Source: Roseitalea porphyridii (GTDB taxonomy: Bacteria > Pseudomonadota > Alphaproteobacteria > Rhizobiales > Rhizobiaceae). From it: a stretch of 64,000 bases of DNA. Below are positions 45,039-53,801 of this stretch, piece by piece. The position numbers and the translations under genes are program-made. Below the pieces are notes generated by a model that was not told where the DNA came from, did not search any database, and was given only the letters and a program-made list of their open reading frames with translations. The stretch is from positions 2,790,001 through 2,854,000 of the forward strand of contig NZ_CP036532.1 of assembly GCF_004331955.1 (NCBI RefSeq). The letters run 5' to 3'. Each line of letters starts with the position of its first letter. Position 1 is the stretch's first letter.

Positions 45039-46949
45039 CTATTCGGCCGCTTCGGCGAAACTGAGGAAACCGCCCGACTGCCGCGTCCACATGCGCGCAT
45101 AGAGCCCGTCCTCGTCGCGCAGCAGTTCGTCGTGCCGCCCCATCTGCACGATCCGGCCGTTCTCGACGACCACCAGCCGGTCCATCGCGGCGATGGTCGA
45201 CAGCCGGTGCGCGATGGCGACGACGGTCTTGCCTTCCATCAGTTCGGCCAGATTGTCCTGGATCGCCGCCTCGATCTCCGAATCGAGCGCCGATGTCGCC
45301 TCGTCGAGGATCAGGATCGGCGCATCCTTGAGCATGACGCGGGCGATGGCGACCCTCTGGCGCTGGCCGCCCGACAGCTTGATGCCGCGCTCGCCGACAT
45401 GGGCGTCATAGCCGCGCCGGCCGCGCGGGTCGCGCGCGTCCAGAATGAACTCGTGCGCCTTGGCCTTCCTGGCGGCCGCCTCGATCTCCTCTCCGCTGAC
45501 GCCGTGCCGGCCATAGGCGATGTTGTCGCGCAGCGAGCGGTGCAGCAGCGACGGCTCCTGGCTGACCACGCCGAACTGGCGCCTCAGCGAGACCTGGGTG
45601 ACGTCGGCGATGTCGGTGCCGTCGATCGTGATGCGGCCCGCCTCCGGTTCGAACAGGCGCAGCATCAGCGACACGATGGTCGACTTGCCGGCGCCGGACG
45701 GGCCGACCAGCCCGACCTTCTCGCCGGGGGCGATGTCGAGATCGAGCCCCTCGAACAGGCGCGTATCGTCCTTGCCATAGTTGAAGCGAACATTCTCGAA
45801 GCGGATGTGGCCGGTCGTGCGCGCCAGTTCGACCGCATCGGCGCGGTCGCGGATCTTCGGCTCCACCGAGATCGTCTCCACCGCGTCCTGAACCGTCGAG
45901 AAGGCGCGGATCAGCCCGTTGATGTTGAACATCATCCAGCCCGACATCTGGTTGAGCCGGAAAACGAGGCCCATCGTCGCCGCGATCGCACCCGTCGAGA
46001 TGGTCCCGGCCATCCAGCCCTGCACGGCGAGCACGCCGACCGCGCTCATCATCATCCCGTTGAGAACGGCGACGGCCGTGCGCACCAGCGTGATCATGCG
46101 CGTCAGATGGGTGACGGCCCCCATATAGTTGCCGAGCGCTCCCTTGACGTCGCCATGCTCCTTGCGGCCGGTGTCGAACAGCTTGACCGTCAGGATGTTG
46201 GTGAAGATGTCGACCAGCCGCCCGTTCAGCACCGAGCGCTCGTTGGCGTTGTTCTTGCCGGCCGCCCTGAGGCGCGGCAGCAGATAGCGAACGATCGCCG
46301 CGTAGCCGGCGCCCCAGACCGCGACCACCACCGCCATGCGCCAGTCGAGTGCCGCCAGCACCGCGAAGGTGAGAACGATGAAGGTCAGGAACGACCAAAG
46401 CGATTGCAGCGACGTCAGGATGAAATCGCCGACCGATTCGCCCGCCTGCAGGATCTTGGTGGCGATGCGGCCGGCGAAATCGTCCTGGAAGAAGGCGTAG
46501 GGCTGTTCGATCACCCGTCGGAACGACTGCCAGCGCACCATGGTGTAAAAGCGCGGCACGATCACCTGCTGCTCGATGATCGCCGCCGCAACCATCACCG
46601 CCGCCCTGACGACGAGCAGGAGGAGCAGGAAACCCAGAAGCGCCGGCCAGTGGTCGCGCAACAGCGTTTCGGGTGTCGAATTGTCGAGAATGTCGATCAG
46701 CCAGCCGACACTCCAATAGAGCGCCGCATCGACCGCGCCGACCAGCCCGCCGACGAACAGCAGGATGACGAACGGCCATTTCGCCTGCCGGGCGAAATAG
46801 GCGATGAACTGCCAGGTGTTCTTCGGCAGCACCGCGCGGTCGGTGTCCTCGAACGGATCGACGAACCGCTCGACCCGGTTCCAGACCGGATGGTCGGTGT
46901 CGCGATAGGCCGGATCGGGATCCTGGTAGGTGTTGCCGTAGCGGGCCAT
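45039..46949 (-). CDS. ABC exporter half-transporter 1
   Basis: The 636-residue protein fuses six membrane helices (about residues 60-345) to an ATPase domain. Walker A is GPSGAGKST, the signature LSGGQRQRVAIARV, Walker B LILDEATSALD, and the switch His lies in VAIAHRLSTI; all catalytic residues are present. The N-terminal 55 residues are cytoplasmic and charged. It lies immediately before the petABC operon and is separated from a second exporter gene by the hicAB module. The pair may act as homodimers or a heterodimer; the substrate (lipid, peptide or drug) is unknown. Confidence 0.9.
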   Translation of the reverse strand: MARYGNTYQDPDPAYRDTDHPVWNRVERFVDPFEDTDRAVLPKNTWQFIAYFARQAKWPFVILLFVGGLVGAVDAALYWSVGWLIDILDNSTPETLLRDHWPALLGFLLLLLVVRAAVMVAAAIIEQQVIVPRFYTMVRWQSFRRVIEQPYAFFQDDFAGRIATKILQAGESVGDFILTSLQSLWSFLTFIVLTFAVLAALDWRMAVVVAVWGAGYAAIVRYLLPRLRAAGKNNANERSVLNGRLVDIFTNILTVKLFDTGRKEHGDVKGALGNYMGAVTHLTRMITLVRTAVAVLNGMMMSAVGVLAVQGWMAGTISTGAIAATMGLVFRLNQMSGWMMFNINGLIRAFSTVQDAVETISVEPKIRDRADAVELARTTGHIRFENVRFNYGKDDTRLFEGLDLDIAPGEKVGLVGPSGAGKSTIVSLMLRLFEPEAGRITIDGTDIADVTQVSLRRQFGVVSQEPSLLHRSLRDNIAYGRHGVSGEEIEAAARKAKAHEFILDARDPRGRRGYDAHVGERGIKLSGGQRQRVAIARVMLKDAPILILDEATSALDSEIEAAIQDNLAELMEGKTVVAIAHRLSTIAAMDRLVVVENGRIVQMGRHDELLRDEDGLYARMWTRQSGGFLSFAEAAE

Positions 46950-47014
46950 CTATCTGCCTCCTTCCGCCTCGACCTGACCGATGTGTCGATCGGCGGATCG
47001 TTCGGCCTTGAAGT

Positions 47015-47032
47015 TCGGACTTAAATGTCCGA
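47015..47032. promoter_or_regulatory. Candidate HicB operator
   Basis: TCGGACTTAAATGTCCGA is a perfect inverted repeat (6-base arms, TTAAAT centre) 25 bases before the hicA start, in the 108-base gap to the divergent ABC exporter gene. HicB antitoxins with DNA-binding domains repress from such sites. The AT-rich centre could contain the -10 region. Confidence 0.5.
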
Positions 47033-47057
47033 GAATATGCCGCCGGACGGAGCTGTG

Positions 47058-47249
47058 ATGACACGGACGCAATTCATCCGCAGGCTTCGCAGGATCGCCC
47101 GCAAGAACGGGCTCGAGTTCGAATTGGATACCAGTCGCGGTGCGGGGTCGCACTACATTGTCCGTGTGGGCGACAAGAGAACGACGGTGCAAAGCGATCT
47201 CAATCCGAGACGCATCGAGCGCATCATGAAGCAGCTGGGCCTTCAATGA
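47058..47249 (+). CDS. hicA: HicA-type mRNA interferase toxin
   Basis: From the ATG at 47058 the protein has 63 residues with the HicA double-stranded RNA-binding-like fold: TRTQFIRRLRRIARKNGLEFEL, the catalytic His 32 in GAGSHYIVRVGDK and the helix RIERIMKQLGL. HicA cuts mRNA until HicB binds it. The upstream extension in the same frame has no ribosome site. The gene is on the plus strand, between two minus-strand exporter genes, and hicB follows after 48 bases. Confidence 0.88.
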   Translation: MTRTQFIRRLRRIARKNGLEFELDTSRGAGSHYIVRVGDKRTTVQSDLNPRRIERIMKQLGLQ

Positions 47250-47297
47250 GGCCCGAAGACGGCCGCTCGGAAACCGGTTCAGGAAAGGAAACCAGCA

Positions 47298-47720
47298 GTG
47301 CAACTTCTCTATCCAGCGACGATCGACACGGAAGAGGGCGAGTTTGTCGTCACCTGCGACGACGTCCCGGGCGTTCTGGCGTTCGGAGACACCGAGGCGG
47401 CCGCGCTCGCCGAAGCCCGAGAGGCGCTGGGGGCGATGTTGCTGCACATGGTCGCCAACGGCGAGCCGATCCCGACGCCGTCGGCACACGGCGCGGGACC
47501 GCGCGTCGCTCCCCATGCCCGTGACGCGGTCAAGCTCGCTCTGATCGCCGCGGTCGCCGATGCGGGCATATCGAAATCCGAACTCGCCGCGCGGCTGGGG
47601 CGCGACGAGGCGATCGCACGGCGTCTTCTCGATCCGCGGCACGCGTCCCGGCTGGAACTGATGGAGCAGGCATTGGCCGCCCTGGGCCAGGAACTGCTCA
47701 TCAGCTCCCGCGCCGCGTAG
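47298..47720 (+). CDS. hicB: HicB-type antitoxin
   Basis: The 140-residue protein has the HicB RNase H-like N-terminal domain (LLYPATIDTEEGEFVVTCDDVPGVLAFGDTEAAALAEAREAL) and a C-terminal XRE-like HTH (ALIAAVADAGISKSELAARLGRDEAIARRLLDPRHASRLELMEQALAALG). The first masks HicA and the second binds DNA, presumably the inverted repeat upstream of hicA. It is convergent with the second exporter gene, whose stop lies 21 bases past its own. Confidence 0.88.
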   Translation: MQLLYPATIDTEEGEFVVTCDDVPGVLAFGDTEAAALAEAREALGAMLLHMVANGEPIPTPSAHGAGPRVAPHARDAVKLALIAAVADAGISKSELAARLGRDEAIARRLLDPRHASRLELMEQALAALGQELLISSRAA

Positions 47721-47740
47721 CGCCGTGTCTGTCGACGACG

Positions 47741-49591
47741 TCACTCCGCCGCCTCCGCATTGGCGTCGACACCGATGAACCCGCCCGACTGGCGCGCCCA
47801 GAGCTGGCCGTAGAGCCCGCCGGCGGCGGCCAGTTCCTCGTGCGTGCCCTCCTCGATGATGGTGCCCTTGTCCATCACCACGAGCCGGTCGAGATTGGCG
47901 ATCGTCGACAGCCGGTGCGCGATGGCGATCACGGTCTTGCCTTCCATCAGCGCGTTCAGATTGTCCTGGATGGCCGCCTCGACCTCGGAATCGAGCGCCG
48001 AGGTCGCCTCGTCCAGTACCAGGATCGGCGCGTTCTTCAGGAACACGCGCGCGACCGCGATGCGCTGGCGCTGGCCGCCCGACAGCTTGACTCCCCGCTC
48101 GCCGACATGGGCGTCGTAGCCGGTGCGCCCCTGCGGATCGACCAGACCGAGGATGTAGTCGTGCGCGTTCGCCCTTTTTGCGGCCTCGATCACCTGCTCG
48201 TCGGTGGCGTCCGGATAGCCGTATGCGATGTTGTCGCGCACCGACCGGTGCAGGAGCGAGGTATCCTGGGTGACCACGCCGATCTGCCCGCGCAGCGAAT
48301 CCTGCGTGACGGCGGCGATATCCTGCCCGTCGATGCGGATCTGACCGCCTTCCAGATCGTAGAGCCTGAGGAGCACGTTCATCAGGGTTGATTTACCCGC
48401 GCCCGAGCGTCCGACAAGACCCACCTTCTCGCCCGGCTTGACGGTCAGCGACAGATTCTCGATCACGCCGCCCTGCTTGCCGTAGTGGAAACGGATGCCG
48501 TCGAACTCGATCTCGCCGCGTACGACGACCAGTGTCCTGGCGTCGTCGCGGTCGCTCACCGCCTGCGGCCGGGCGATGGTGTTCATCCCGTCCTCTGCCA
48601 TGCCGATGTTCTCGAACAGGCCGGCCAGCTCCCACATCACCCAGTAGGACATGCCCTCAAGGCGCAGCACAAGGCCGACCGCGACGGCGACCGCACCGAC
48701 GGTCGCGGTGCCGGTGGTCCAGCCCAGGATGCCGATCGCGGCGACCGAGGCCAGAAGCAGGGCGTTGGCGATATCCAGGCTCACATTGAGCGTGGTCACC
48801 AGCCGCATCTGCGGATGCACCGTGCCCAGGAAGTCGTCCATCGCCTCGCGCGCATAACCCTCCTCGCGGCCGGCATGGGCGAACAGCTTGACGGTCATGA
48901 TGTTGGTGTAGCTGTCGACGACGCGCCCGGTCATGGTCGAGCGCGCATCCGACTGCAGTTCGGAAATCACGCGCATCTTCGGCAGGAAGTGCCACATCAG
49001 CACGACATAGGCGGCCAGCCACAGAAGGAACGGCACCATGAGCCAGGCCTGCATCGTCGCCACCAGCACCAGCGCGCCGCCGAAATAGACGCCCACATAG
49101 ATGAAGATATCGACGATCTTGGTGACCGATTCGCGCACGCCGAGCGCCGCCTGCATCACCTTGGTGGCGACGCGGCCGGCGAACTCGTCCTGATAGAAGC
49201 CGAACGACTGGCCGAGCATGTAGCGATGCGCCTTCCAGCGGATGATCATCGGGAAATTGCCGAAGATCGCCTGGTGCATGATCAGCGAGTGGAACAGGCC
49301 GGTCAGCGGCAGGCCCACAAGGATGAGAAAGCCCATCCAGAACAGCGACCAGCCCTCCTCGGCCAGGAACGTGCTCGGATCGGCGTCGGCCAGCCAGTCG
49401 ACGATGTTGCCCAGGAAGCTGAAGATGACGACCTGCAGGATGCTGATGGTCGCCGTCAGCAGCGAGGTGATCGCCAGCCAGGGCCAGATGTCCCTGGTGT
49501 AGTGCCAGCAGAACGCCAGAAGGCGCCGGGGCGCCTGCGCCGGTCGTCCGGGCGGGAAGGGATTGATGCGGGTTTCGAACCAGGCAAACAT
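47741..49591 (-). CDS. ABC exporter half-transporter 2
   Basis: The ATG at 49591 gives 616 residues. Six membrane helices (about residues 28-325) are joined to an ATPase domain with GRSGAGKST (Walker A), LSGGQRQRIAVARV (signature), LVLDEATSALD (Walker B) and IAHRLSTI (switch His). It is about as long as transporter 1 and lies upstream in the same direction, but hicAB sits between them on the other strand. All catalytic positions are intact, so it could work alone. It is preceded by a small membrane-protein gene eight bases away. Confidence 0.9.
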   Translation of the reverse strand: MFAWFETRINPFPPGRPAQAPRRLLAFCWHYTRDIWPWLAITSLLTATISILQVVIFSFLGNIVDWLADADPSTFLAEEGWSLFWMGFLILVGLPLTGLFHSLIMHQAIFGNFPMIIRWKAHRYMLGQSFGFYQDEFAGRVATKVMQAALGVRESVTKIVDIFIYVGVYFGGALVLVATMQAWLMVPFLLWLAAYVVLMWHFLPKMRVISELQSDARSTMTGRVVDSYTNIMTVKLFAHAGREEGYAREAMDDFLGTVHPQMRLVTTLNVSLDIANALLLASVAAIGILGWTTGTATVGAVAVAVGLVLRLEGMSYWVMWELAGLFENIGMAEDGMNTIARPQAVSDRDDARTLVVVRGEIEFDGIRFHYGKQGGVIENLSLTVKPGEKVGLVGRSGAGKSTLMNVLLRLYDLEGGQIRIDGQDIAAVTQDSLRGQIGVVTQDTSLLHRSVRDNIAYGYPDATDEQVIEAAKRANAHDYILGLVDPQGRTGYDAHVGERGVKLSGGQRQRIAVARVFLKNAPILVLDEATSALDSEVEAAIQDNLNALMEGKTVIAIAHRLSTIANLDRLVVMDKGTIIEEGTHEELAAAGGLYGQLWARQSGGFIGVDANAEAAE

Positions 49592-49599
49592 GACGGGCC

Positions 49600-49872
49600 T
49601 CAATGAAAACAGATCTGGTGCGGCGTGACGTCGGAGCCGGCCGGCCCGGCCGGAGCATCGACGAACGAACCGCAAGCGGCGGCGGGCGGCTTCACCGCCA
49701 GCCGGTCGGGCGCCATCTCGGCGCGCAGCGAAAGGACCACGGCGACGACCAGCGCGACCGGCAGGATGGCGACGGCGATCGACGCCTTGACGATCGGCGG
49801 CAGCCCGTCGGGCTGCGCCAGCGGATGGCGGTGTTCCGGGCGCTCGGCCCGATCGGGAAGATGAATGGACAT
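49600..49872 (-). CDS. Small single-pass membrane protein
   Basis: The 90-residue product starts at an ATG with AAGG close by. A charged N-terminal part rich in His, Arg and Pro is followed by one hydrophobic helix (VKASIAVAILPVALVVAVVLSL, about residues 28-50) and a short C-terminal part with two Cys residues (AAACG, QICFH). No domain is recognised. It stops eight bases before the exporter start, so it is likely co-transcribed with it. Composition and codon use match real genes of the window; confidence is moderate. Confidence 0.55.
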   Translation of the reverse strand: MSIHLPDRAERPEHRHPLAQPDGLPPIVKASIAVAILPVALVVAVVLSLRAEMAPDRLAVKPPAAACGSFVDAPAGPAGSDVTPHQICFH

Positions 49873-49947
49873 GACCTTGTTCCGTTTGGAAGAACCAAAC
49901 CGGCGGTCACGACATCTTGATTTCGGGCTGGGTCGGAACCGCTGGTG

Positions 49948-50034
49948 CTAGTGGGCGGAAAGCCTGCGCATGCGGGGCAGGCCGGTCCGCGGCGCGAACG
50001 GGATGTTCGAGCAGACAGTCATCATGATATCCAT
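49948..50034 (-). CDS. Possible 28-residue small protein
   Basis: A strong ribosome site, CAGGAGG, lies seven bases before an ATG that opens a 28-codon frame starting MDIMMTVCSNIPFAPRTG and ending RRLSAH. It lies 75 bases upstream of the small membrane-protein gene on the same strand, in a region with no other gene. It may be a leader peptide or a small protein; a similar peptide might be hard to find by standard gene callers. Confidence 0.35.
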   Translation of the reverse strand: MDIMMTVCSNIPFAPRTGLPRMRRLSAH

Positions 50035-50132
50035 GCCCGCCTCCTGTTCGTGAGCACCAAGGTTGGCAGGTCCTTAGCCCAGGGCCCGGCAAAAGGCAAT
50101 CGATCGTTTCATGACAATGACCCCTTGCTGAC

Positions 50133-50618
50133 ATGACGTCGTCACCAGCACCGCAGCATCCGACCTTCCACGTCGCGCTCTACCAGCCCGACATCGCCGG
50201 CAACACCGGCTCGATCCTGCGCACGGCGGCGTGCCTGGGATTTGTCGTCCACCTGATCGGGCCGGCCGGTTTTGACGCCTCCGACCGCGCGCTCAGGCGC
50301 GCCGGCATGGACTATCTGGCGATGGCCGCGCTGACCCGCCACGATGACTGGGCCGCGTTCGAGGCCTGGCGCCGGGATCAGGACCTGCGGCTCGCCCTGC
50401 TGACGACAAAAGGCGCAACGCCTCACACGGACCATGCCTTCGCGCCCGGCGAGGTGCTGCTGTTCGGCTCCGAGTCGGCCGGCGTTCCCGGCCATGTGCA
50501 CGAAACGGCGGACGCCCGGTTGACCATTCCCATGATGCCGGGCGCCCGCTCGCTCAATCTGGCCGTTTCGGTCGGCATCGTCGCGGCCGAGGCGCTGCGG
50601 CAGCACCGGGCGCGGTGA
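50133..50618 (+). CDS. trmL: tRNA (cytidine/uridine-34-2'-O)-methyltransferase TrmL
   Basis: The 161-residue SPOUT enzyme methylates the ribose at wobble position 34 of tRNA-Leu isoacceptors. Motifs: FHVALYQPDIAGNTGSILRTAACLG (motif 1), a middle region with LLFGSESAGVP (motif 2) and IPMMPGARSLNLAVSVGIVAAEAL (motif 3, the trefoil-knot SAM site). Length and motif order fit TrmL. It is divergent from the minus-strand genes before it and convergent with the GNAT gene after it. Confidence 0.93.
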   Translation: MTSSPAPQHPTFHVALYQPDIAGNTGSILRTAACLGFVVHLIGPAGFDASDRALRRAGMDYLAMAALTRHDDWAAFEAWRRDQDLRLALLTTKGATPHTDHAFAPGEVLLFGSESAGVPGHVHETADARLTIPMMPGARSLNLAVSVGIVAAEALRQHRAR

Positions 50619-50624
50619 CGGTGC

Positions 50625-51086
50625 TCAGGCCCTGATTCGGGCCGGCGCCCGCATGTCGCGGTGCGCAATGCCCGCATCCATGAATTCGTCCGAACAGGCG
50701 ACGAAGCCGAGCTTTTCGTAGAACGCCATGGCGTGCACCTGGCTTGACAGGAAGAAATGCCGGCCGGACGCCGCCGCCGCTTCGGCCAGATCGTCCATGA
50801 TGAATTCCATCAGCGCCGCGCCGACGCCGGTGCCGCGCCGCTCGGACAACACCGCCATGCGCTGGATCTTGTAGCGGCCCTCGAGCGGCATGACCCTCGC
50901 CGTGCCGACCGGTGTCTGCCCGTCAACGGCCAGATAGTGGATGCAGCGGTCATCCAGCCCGTCACGCTCCAGATCCTCGTCGACGCATTGCTCGCGCACG
51001 AACACCTGGTGGCGAATCGCCAGGCATGCGGCCATGTCCGTTTCGCCCTGCGTTCGGCGCAGCGTCAGCATGGGTTGGCTCGTCAT
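50625..51086 (-). CDS. GNAT-family N-acetyltransferase
   Basis: From the ATG at 51086 the protein has 153 residues and a single GNAT domain of the ElaA/YjcF type: [25 protein letters not shown], then [13 protein letters not shown], the acetyl-CoA loop [21 protein letters not shown], and the region [23 protein letters not shown]. The substrate is unknown. It is four bases downstream of an 80-residue hypothetical gene and may be co-transcribed with it. Confidence 0.88.
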   Translation of the reverse strand: MTSQPMLTLRRTQGETDMAACLAIRHQVFVREQCVDEDLERDGLDDRCIHYLAVDGQTPVGTARVMPLEGRYKIQRMAVLSERRGTGVGAALMEFIMDDLAEAAAASGRHFFLSSQVHAMAFYEKLGFVACSDEFMDAGIAHRDMRAPARIRA

Positions 51087-51090
51087 GGCA

Positions 51091-51333
51091 TCAGTCGGCG
51101 GTCGGCAGGCGGCGCATGGTGAATTCGATGACATCCCCGTCCAGCACACGCCAGCTTTCGACCTGCGTCCAGTAGGCGGCCTTGGGATACTGGTCGAACC
51201 ATTCGCGCGCCTTGCGCCGCGCTTCGGCCCGGTTCAGGCGGTAGGTCTCCCGCACGAATCCCGACGGGCCGCCGGCGCGGCTGGCATCGAGATGGCGGCC
51301 AACGAGTGCACGCGGCGGTTTGGGCGGGGCCAT
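51091..51333 (-). CDS. Small conserved hypothetical protein upstream of GNAT
   Basis: The ATG at 51333 gives 80 residues. The central helical segment [36 protein letters not shown] is rich in Arg and aromatic residues, followed by [13 protein letters not shown], a short strand-like end. I recognise no domain. It is divergent from hemF (163 bases apart) and just upstream of the GNAT gene. The same gene pair beside hemF in other rhizobia would support it. It does not look secreted. Confidence 0.6.
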   Translation of the reverse strand: MAPPKPPRALVGRHLDASRAGGPSGFVRETYRLNRAEARRKAREWFDQYPKAAYWTQVESWRVLDGDVIEFTMRRLPTAD

Positions 51334-51495
51334 CGCATACCTCCGGAGACGGACAATAGCATAACGGCCGGGCACGCCAAGTACCCGCCGCGCCCGACAG
51401 GGCGGGCGTCGCACGCCGCCTGCGCCTTGGCAAGCCGACGGTCGCGCGATAGGCGTTGCACGGAACGACGGTGCGGGGACGAAGCGGAGATCGAC

Positions 51496-52410
51496 ATGGT
51501 GGAACGGCCTGAACTGCCCAAGGGCTTGCCGGCGGACATCGAGGACAGGAAGGCGCGGGCGAGAGGCTGGTTCGAGGACTTGCGCGACCGGATCTGCGCG
51601 GCGTTCGAAAAGCTCGAGGACGACCTGACCGGTCCGTTCAGCGAATATGCGCCCGGCCGCTTCGAGCGCACGCCGTGGGAGCGCGACGGGGGCAAGGGCG
51701 GCGGCGGTGTCATGTCGATGATGTATGGCCGCGTCTTCGAGAAGGTCGGCGTGCACACATCGACCGTCCATGGCGAATTCTCCGAGGAATTTCGCAAGCA
51801 GATGCCGGGCGCCGTCGACGATCCGCGCTTCTGGGCCTCGGGCATCTCGCTGATCGCCCACCCGCAGAACCCGAACGTGCCGGCCGTGCACATGAACACC
51901 CGGTTCGTCGTGACCAGTTCCTGGTGGTTCGGCGGCGGCGCCGACCTCACCCCGGTGCTCGACGCGCGACGCACCCAGGACGACCCGGACACGGTCGCCT
52001 TCCACAAATCGTTCGAACTGGCCTGCTCCAAGCACGCCGTCGCCGACTATCCGAAGCTCAAGGCCTGGTGCGACGAGTATTTCCACCTGCACCACCGCAA
52101 CGAGCCGCGCGGCATCGGCGGCATCTTCTATGACTGGCAGCATTCGGCCGACGAGGCGGGCGGCTGGGACGCCGATTTCGCCTTCACCCAGGATGTCGGC
52201 CGCACGTTCCTGGTCGTCTATCCGCATCTTGTGCGCCGCAACTTCGACGCCAACTGGACCGACGCCCAGCGCGAGGAGCAGCTCGTCCGGCGCGGCCGCT
52301 ATGTCGAATTCAACCTGCTCTACGACCGCGGCACCATCTTCGGCCTGAAGACCGGCGGCAATGTCGATTCGATCCTGTCCTCGATGCCCCCCGCGGTGAA
52401 GTGGCCTTAG
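51496..52410 (+). CDS. hemF: Aerobic coproporphyrinogen III oxidase
   Basis: The 304-residue enzyme decarboxylates coproporphyrinogen III to protoporphyrinogen IX using oxygen. Conserved segments are [64 protein letters not shown] with the family signature His and Arg, and [24 protein letters not shown]. The length is normal. Immediately downstream the base composition drops sharply into the DUF6338 islet, so the hemF 3' end marks its left border. Confidence 0.95.
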   Translation: MVERPELPKGLPADIEDRKARARGWFEDLRDRICAAFEKLEDDLTGPFSEYAPGRFERTPWERDGGKGGGGVMSMMYGRVFEKVGVHTSTVHGEFSEEFRKQMPGAVDDPRFWASGISLIAHPQNPNVPAVHMNTRFVVTSSWWFGGGADLTPVLDARRTQDDPDTVAFHKSFELACSKHAVADYPKLKAWCDEYFHLHHRNEPRGIGGIFYDWQHSADEAGGWDADFAFTQDVGRTFLVVYPHLVRRNFDANWTDAQREEQLVRRGRYVEFNLLYDRGTIFGLKTGGNVDSILSSMPPAVKWP

Positions 52411-52419
52411 GATAGACCC

Positions 52420-53013
52420 GTGTTCGGAATTGAATCAGTAGATCTAGAAGCAATTGCCGTAGCAGTCCTAGTGATCTTGCCAGGGTTTATTTCAATGAGG
52501 GTCTATTCCCTCATCAGACCAGGTGACCAGCCCACTTTGAAGGATACGGTCTTCGAAGCCCTTGCGTACGGCCTCATTAATCTTGGCGTCATGTTTTGGG
52601 CTGTCGTTTGGTTCTTTGCGTCGACCAGCATAATCCTTCAAAGCGCTCTTGCCGCACTCACTCTCGCTATTGCACCAATAGCTTGGCCATTTGTCTTGGA
52701 TTGGCTCCTTAATCGTCTGGCCGCTTGGGGGCTTCTCGCAAATCGCAACAAGACGGCTTGGGACGAATTTTTCGCGCGTCGCCAAGAATGCTGGCTCATC
52801 ATCCACTTCGACGACGGCTCCAAGATCGGCGGCCGTTTCTCCGAGAATTCTTACGCCACCATTTATCCAAACCCAGGCCACCTATTCATAGAGGAGCTTT
52901 GGCAAATTGACCCTGATAGTGGCGAATTCTTTGGCGACGCACCCATCTCCGCTGGAATAATTCTCAAGCCGGGTGATTATCGATTCGTTGAAATCAAGTC
53001 GATTGTGACCTAG
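52420..53013 (+). CDS. DUF6338 membrane protein in a low-GC islet
   Basis: The 197-residue protein has two hydrophobic segments at residues 8-30 and 45-100 (several helices) and a soluble C-terminal part with WDEFFARRQECWLIIHFDDGSKIGGRFSENSYATIYPNPGHLFIEELW, the DUF6338 signature. The gene starts nine bases after hemF. Base composition is near half GC with A/T-rich codons, unlike the GC-rich neighbours, so recent transfer is likely. Its function is unknown. It is followed by a 58-residue gene with a strong ribosome site, and the two look like a unit. Confidence 0.8.
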   Translation: MFGIESVDLEAIAVAVLVILPGFISMRVYSLIRPGDQPTLKDTVFEALAYGLINLGVMFWAVVWFFASTSIILQSALAALTLAIAPIAWPFVLDWLLNRLAAWGLLANRNKTAWDEFFARRQECWLIIHFDDGSKIGGRFSENSYATIYPNPGHLFIEELWQIDPDSGEFFGDAPISAGIILKPGDYRFVEIKSIVT

Positions 53014-53038
53014 AATTTAAGTCAAGGAGCGTCTCAGA

Positions 53039-53215
53039 ATGTCAGATGAATCATTGAAGCAATGGACGGCCCGGGAGGCGCGCTCTGGGCGTTTCATCGT
53101 GCGCGACGGCGTGCGTCCTGTAGCAAGCGGGAAACCTGTGACACCACCCAAAGGTGGTTCGGCTGTTGCTGCCAGCCAAAAACCGAAGCGGCCGCTGACA
53201 GCGAAGGCCAAGTAG
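53039..53215 (+). CDS. 58-residue basic protein paired with DUF6338
   Basis: AAGGAG lies eight bases before the ATG. The product starts MSDESLKQWTAREARSGRFI and continues with VRDGVRPVASGKPV, ending in a Lys/Ala/Pro-rich tail (KPKRPLTAKAK). It is strongly basic. Its GC content is intermediate. It lies 25 bases after the DUF6338 stop, and I have the impression of similar small genes next to other DUF6338 genes, though I cannot verify this. It ends just before the MOSC frame. Confidence 0.6.
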   Translation: MSDESLKQWTAREARSGRFIVRDGVRPVASGKPVTPPKGGSAVAASQKPKRPLTAKAK

Positions 53216-53219
53216 CGTA

Positions 53220-53723
53220 ATCGACCAGCCCGTTCCGCCCTCGCTGGACGATCTGCTGGCGCGGTTCCCGCATGAGGGACGGATCGAATGGATCGGCATC
53301 AGGCCGGCGCGGCGCGCGCCTCTCCGGGTGCTCGATGCGGCCGAGATCACGGAAGCCGGCATCGACGGCGATCATCGCGGCCGGCCCGGCAAGCGCGCCG
53401 TCACGCTGATCCAGGCCGAGCACCTTCCCGCGATCGCCGCGATGCTGCGCAGGGAACGGATCGATCCGGCGCTCCTGCGCCGCAACATCGTCGTCTCCGG
53501 CATCAATCTGATGGCGCTTCGCAAGCGGGCCTTCTCGATCGGCACCGCCCTTCTCTGCGGCACCGGACCATGCGCGCCCTGCTCGCGCATGGAGGAGGCG
53601 CTCGGGCCGGGCGGCTATAACGCGGTGCGCGGCCATGGCGGCATCACCGCGGAAGTGATCGCACCGGGCAGGATTGCCGTTCACGACCAGATAGTTGCCC
53701 AAAATTCAGGCAACTCCGATTGA
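53220..53723 (+). CDS. MOSC-domain protein with no canonical start
   Basis: The MOSC fold is clear: RIEWIGIRPARRAPLRVL, then GDHRGRPGKRAVTLIQAEHLP, LLRRNIVVSGINLMALRKRAFSIG, and the region LCGTGPCAPCSRMEEALGPGGYNAVRGHGGITAEVI, in which the conserved Cys is part of the cofactor or sulfur-carrying site. The frame is open from 53199 but contains no ATG, GTG or TTG until 53328, which falls after the first strands. Translation may start at a rare codon (ATC 53220 or CTG 53244), or the true start was lost when the islet arrived. I place the start at the ATC as a compromise. Confidence 0.75.
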   Translation: MDQPVPPSLDDLLARFPHEGRIEWIGIRPARRAPLRVLDAAEITEAGIDGDHRGRPGKRAVTLIQAEHLPAIAAMLRRERIDPALLRRNIVVSGINLMALRKRAFSIGTALLCGTGPCAPCSRMEEALGPGGYNAVRGHGGITAEVIAPGRIAVHDQIVAQNSGNSD

Positions 53724-53801
53724 CCTGAATCAGGTGCGGAACCCCTTACTGCTGTCACACTTGTGGTGTTGTAGGCACATGCTCGCACCAAGGAGGAGAC
53801 G

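Noticed and set aside
45039..49591. Degenerate ATP site suggesting a fixed heterodimer of the two ABC exporters
   Set aside because: Both proteins keep Walker A, signature, Walker B Glu and switch His, so neither is degenerate.
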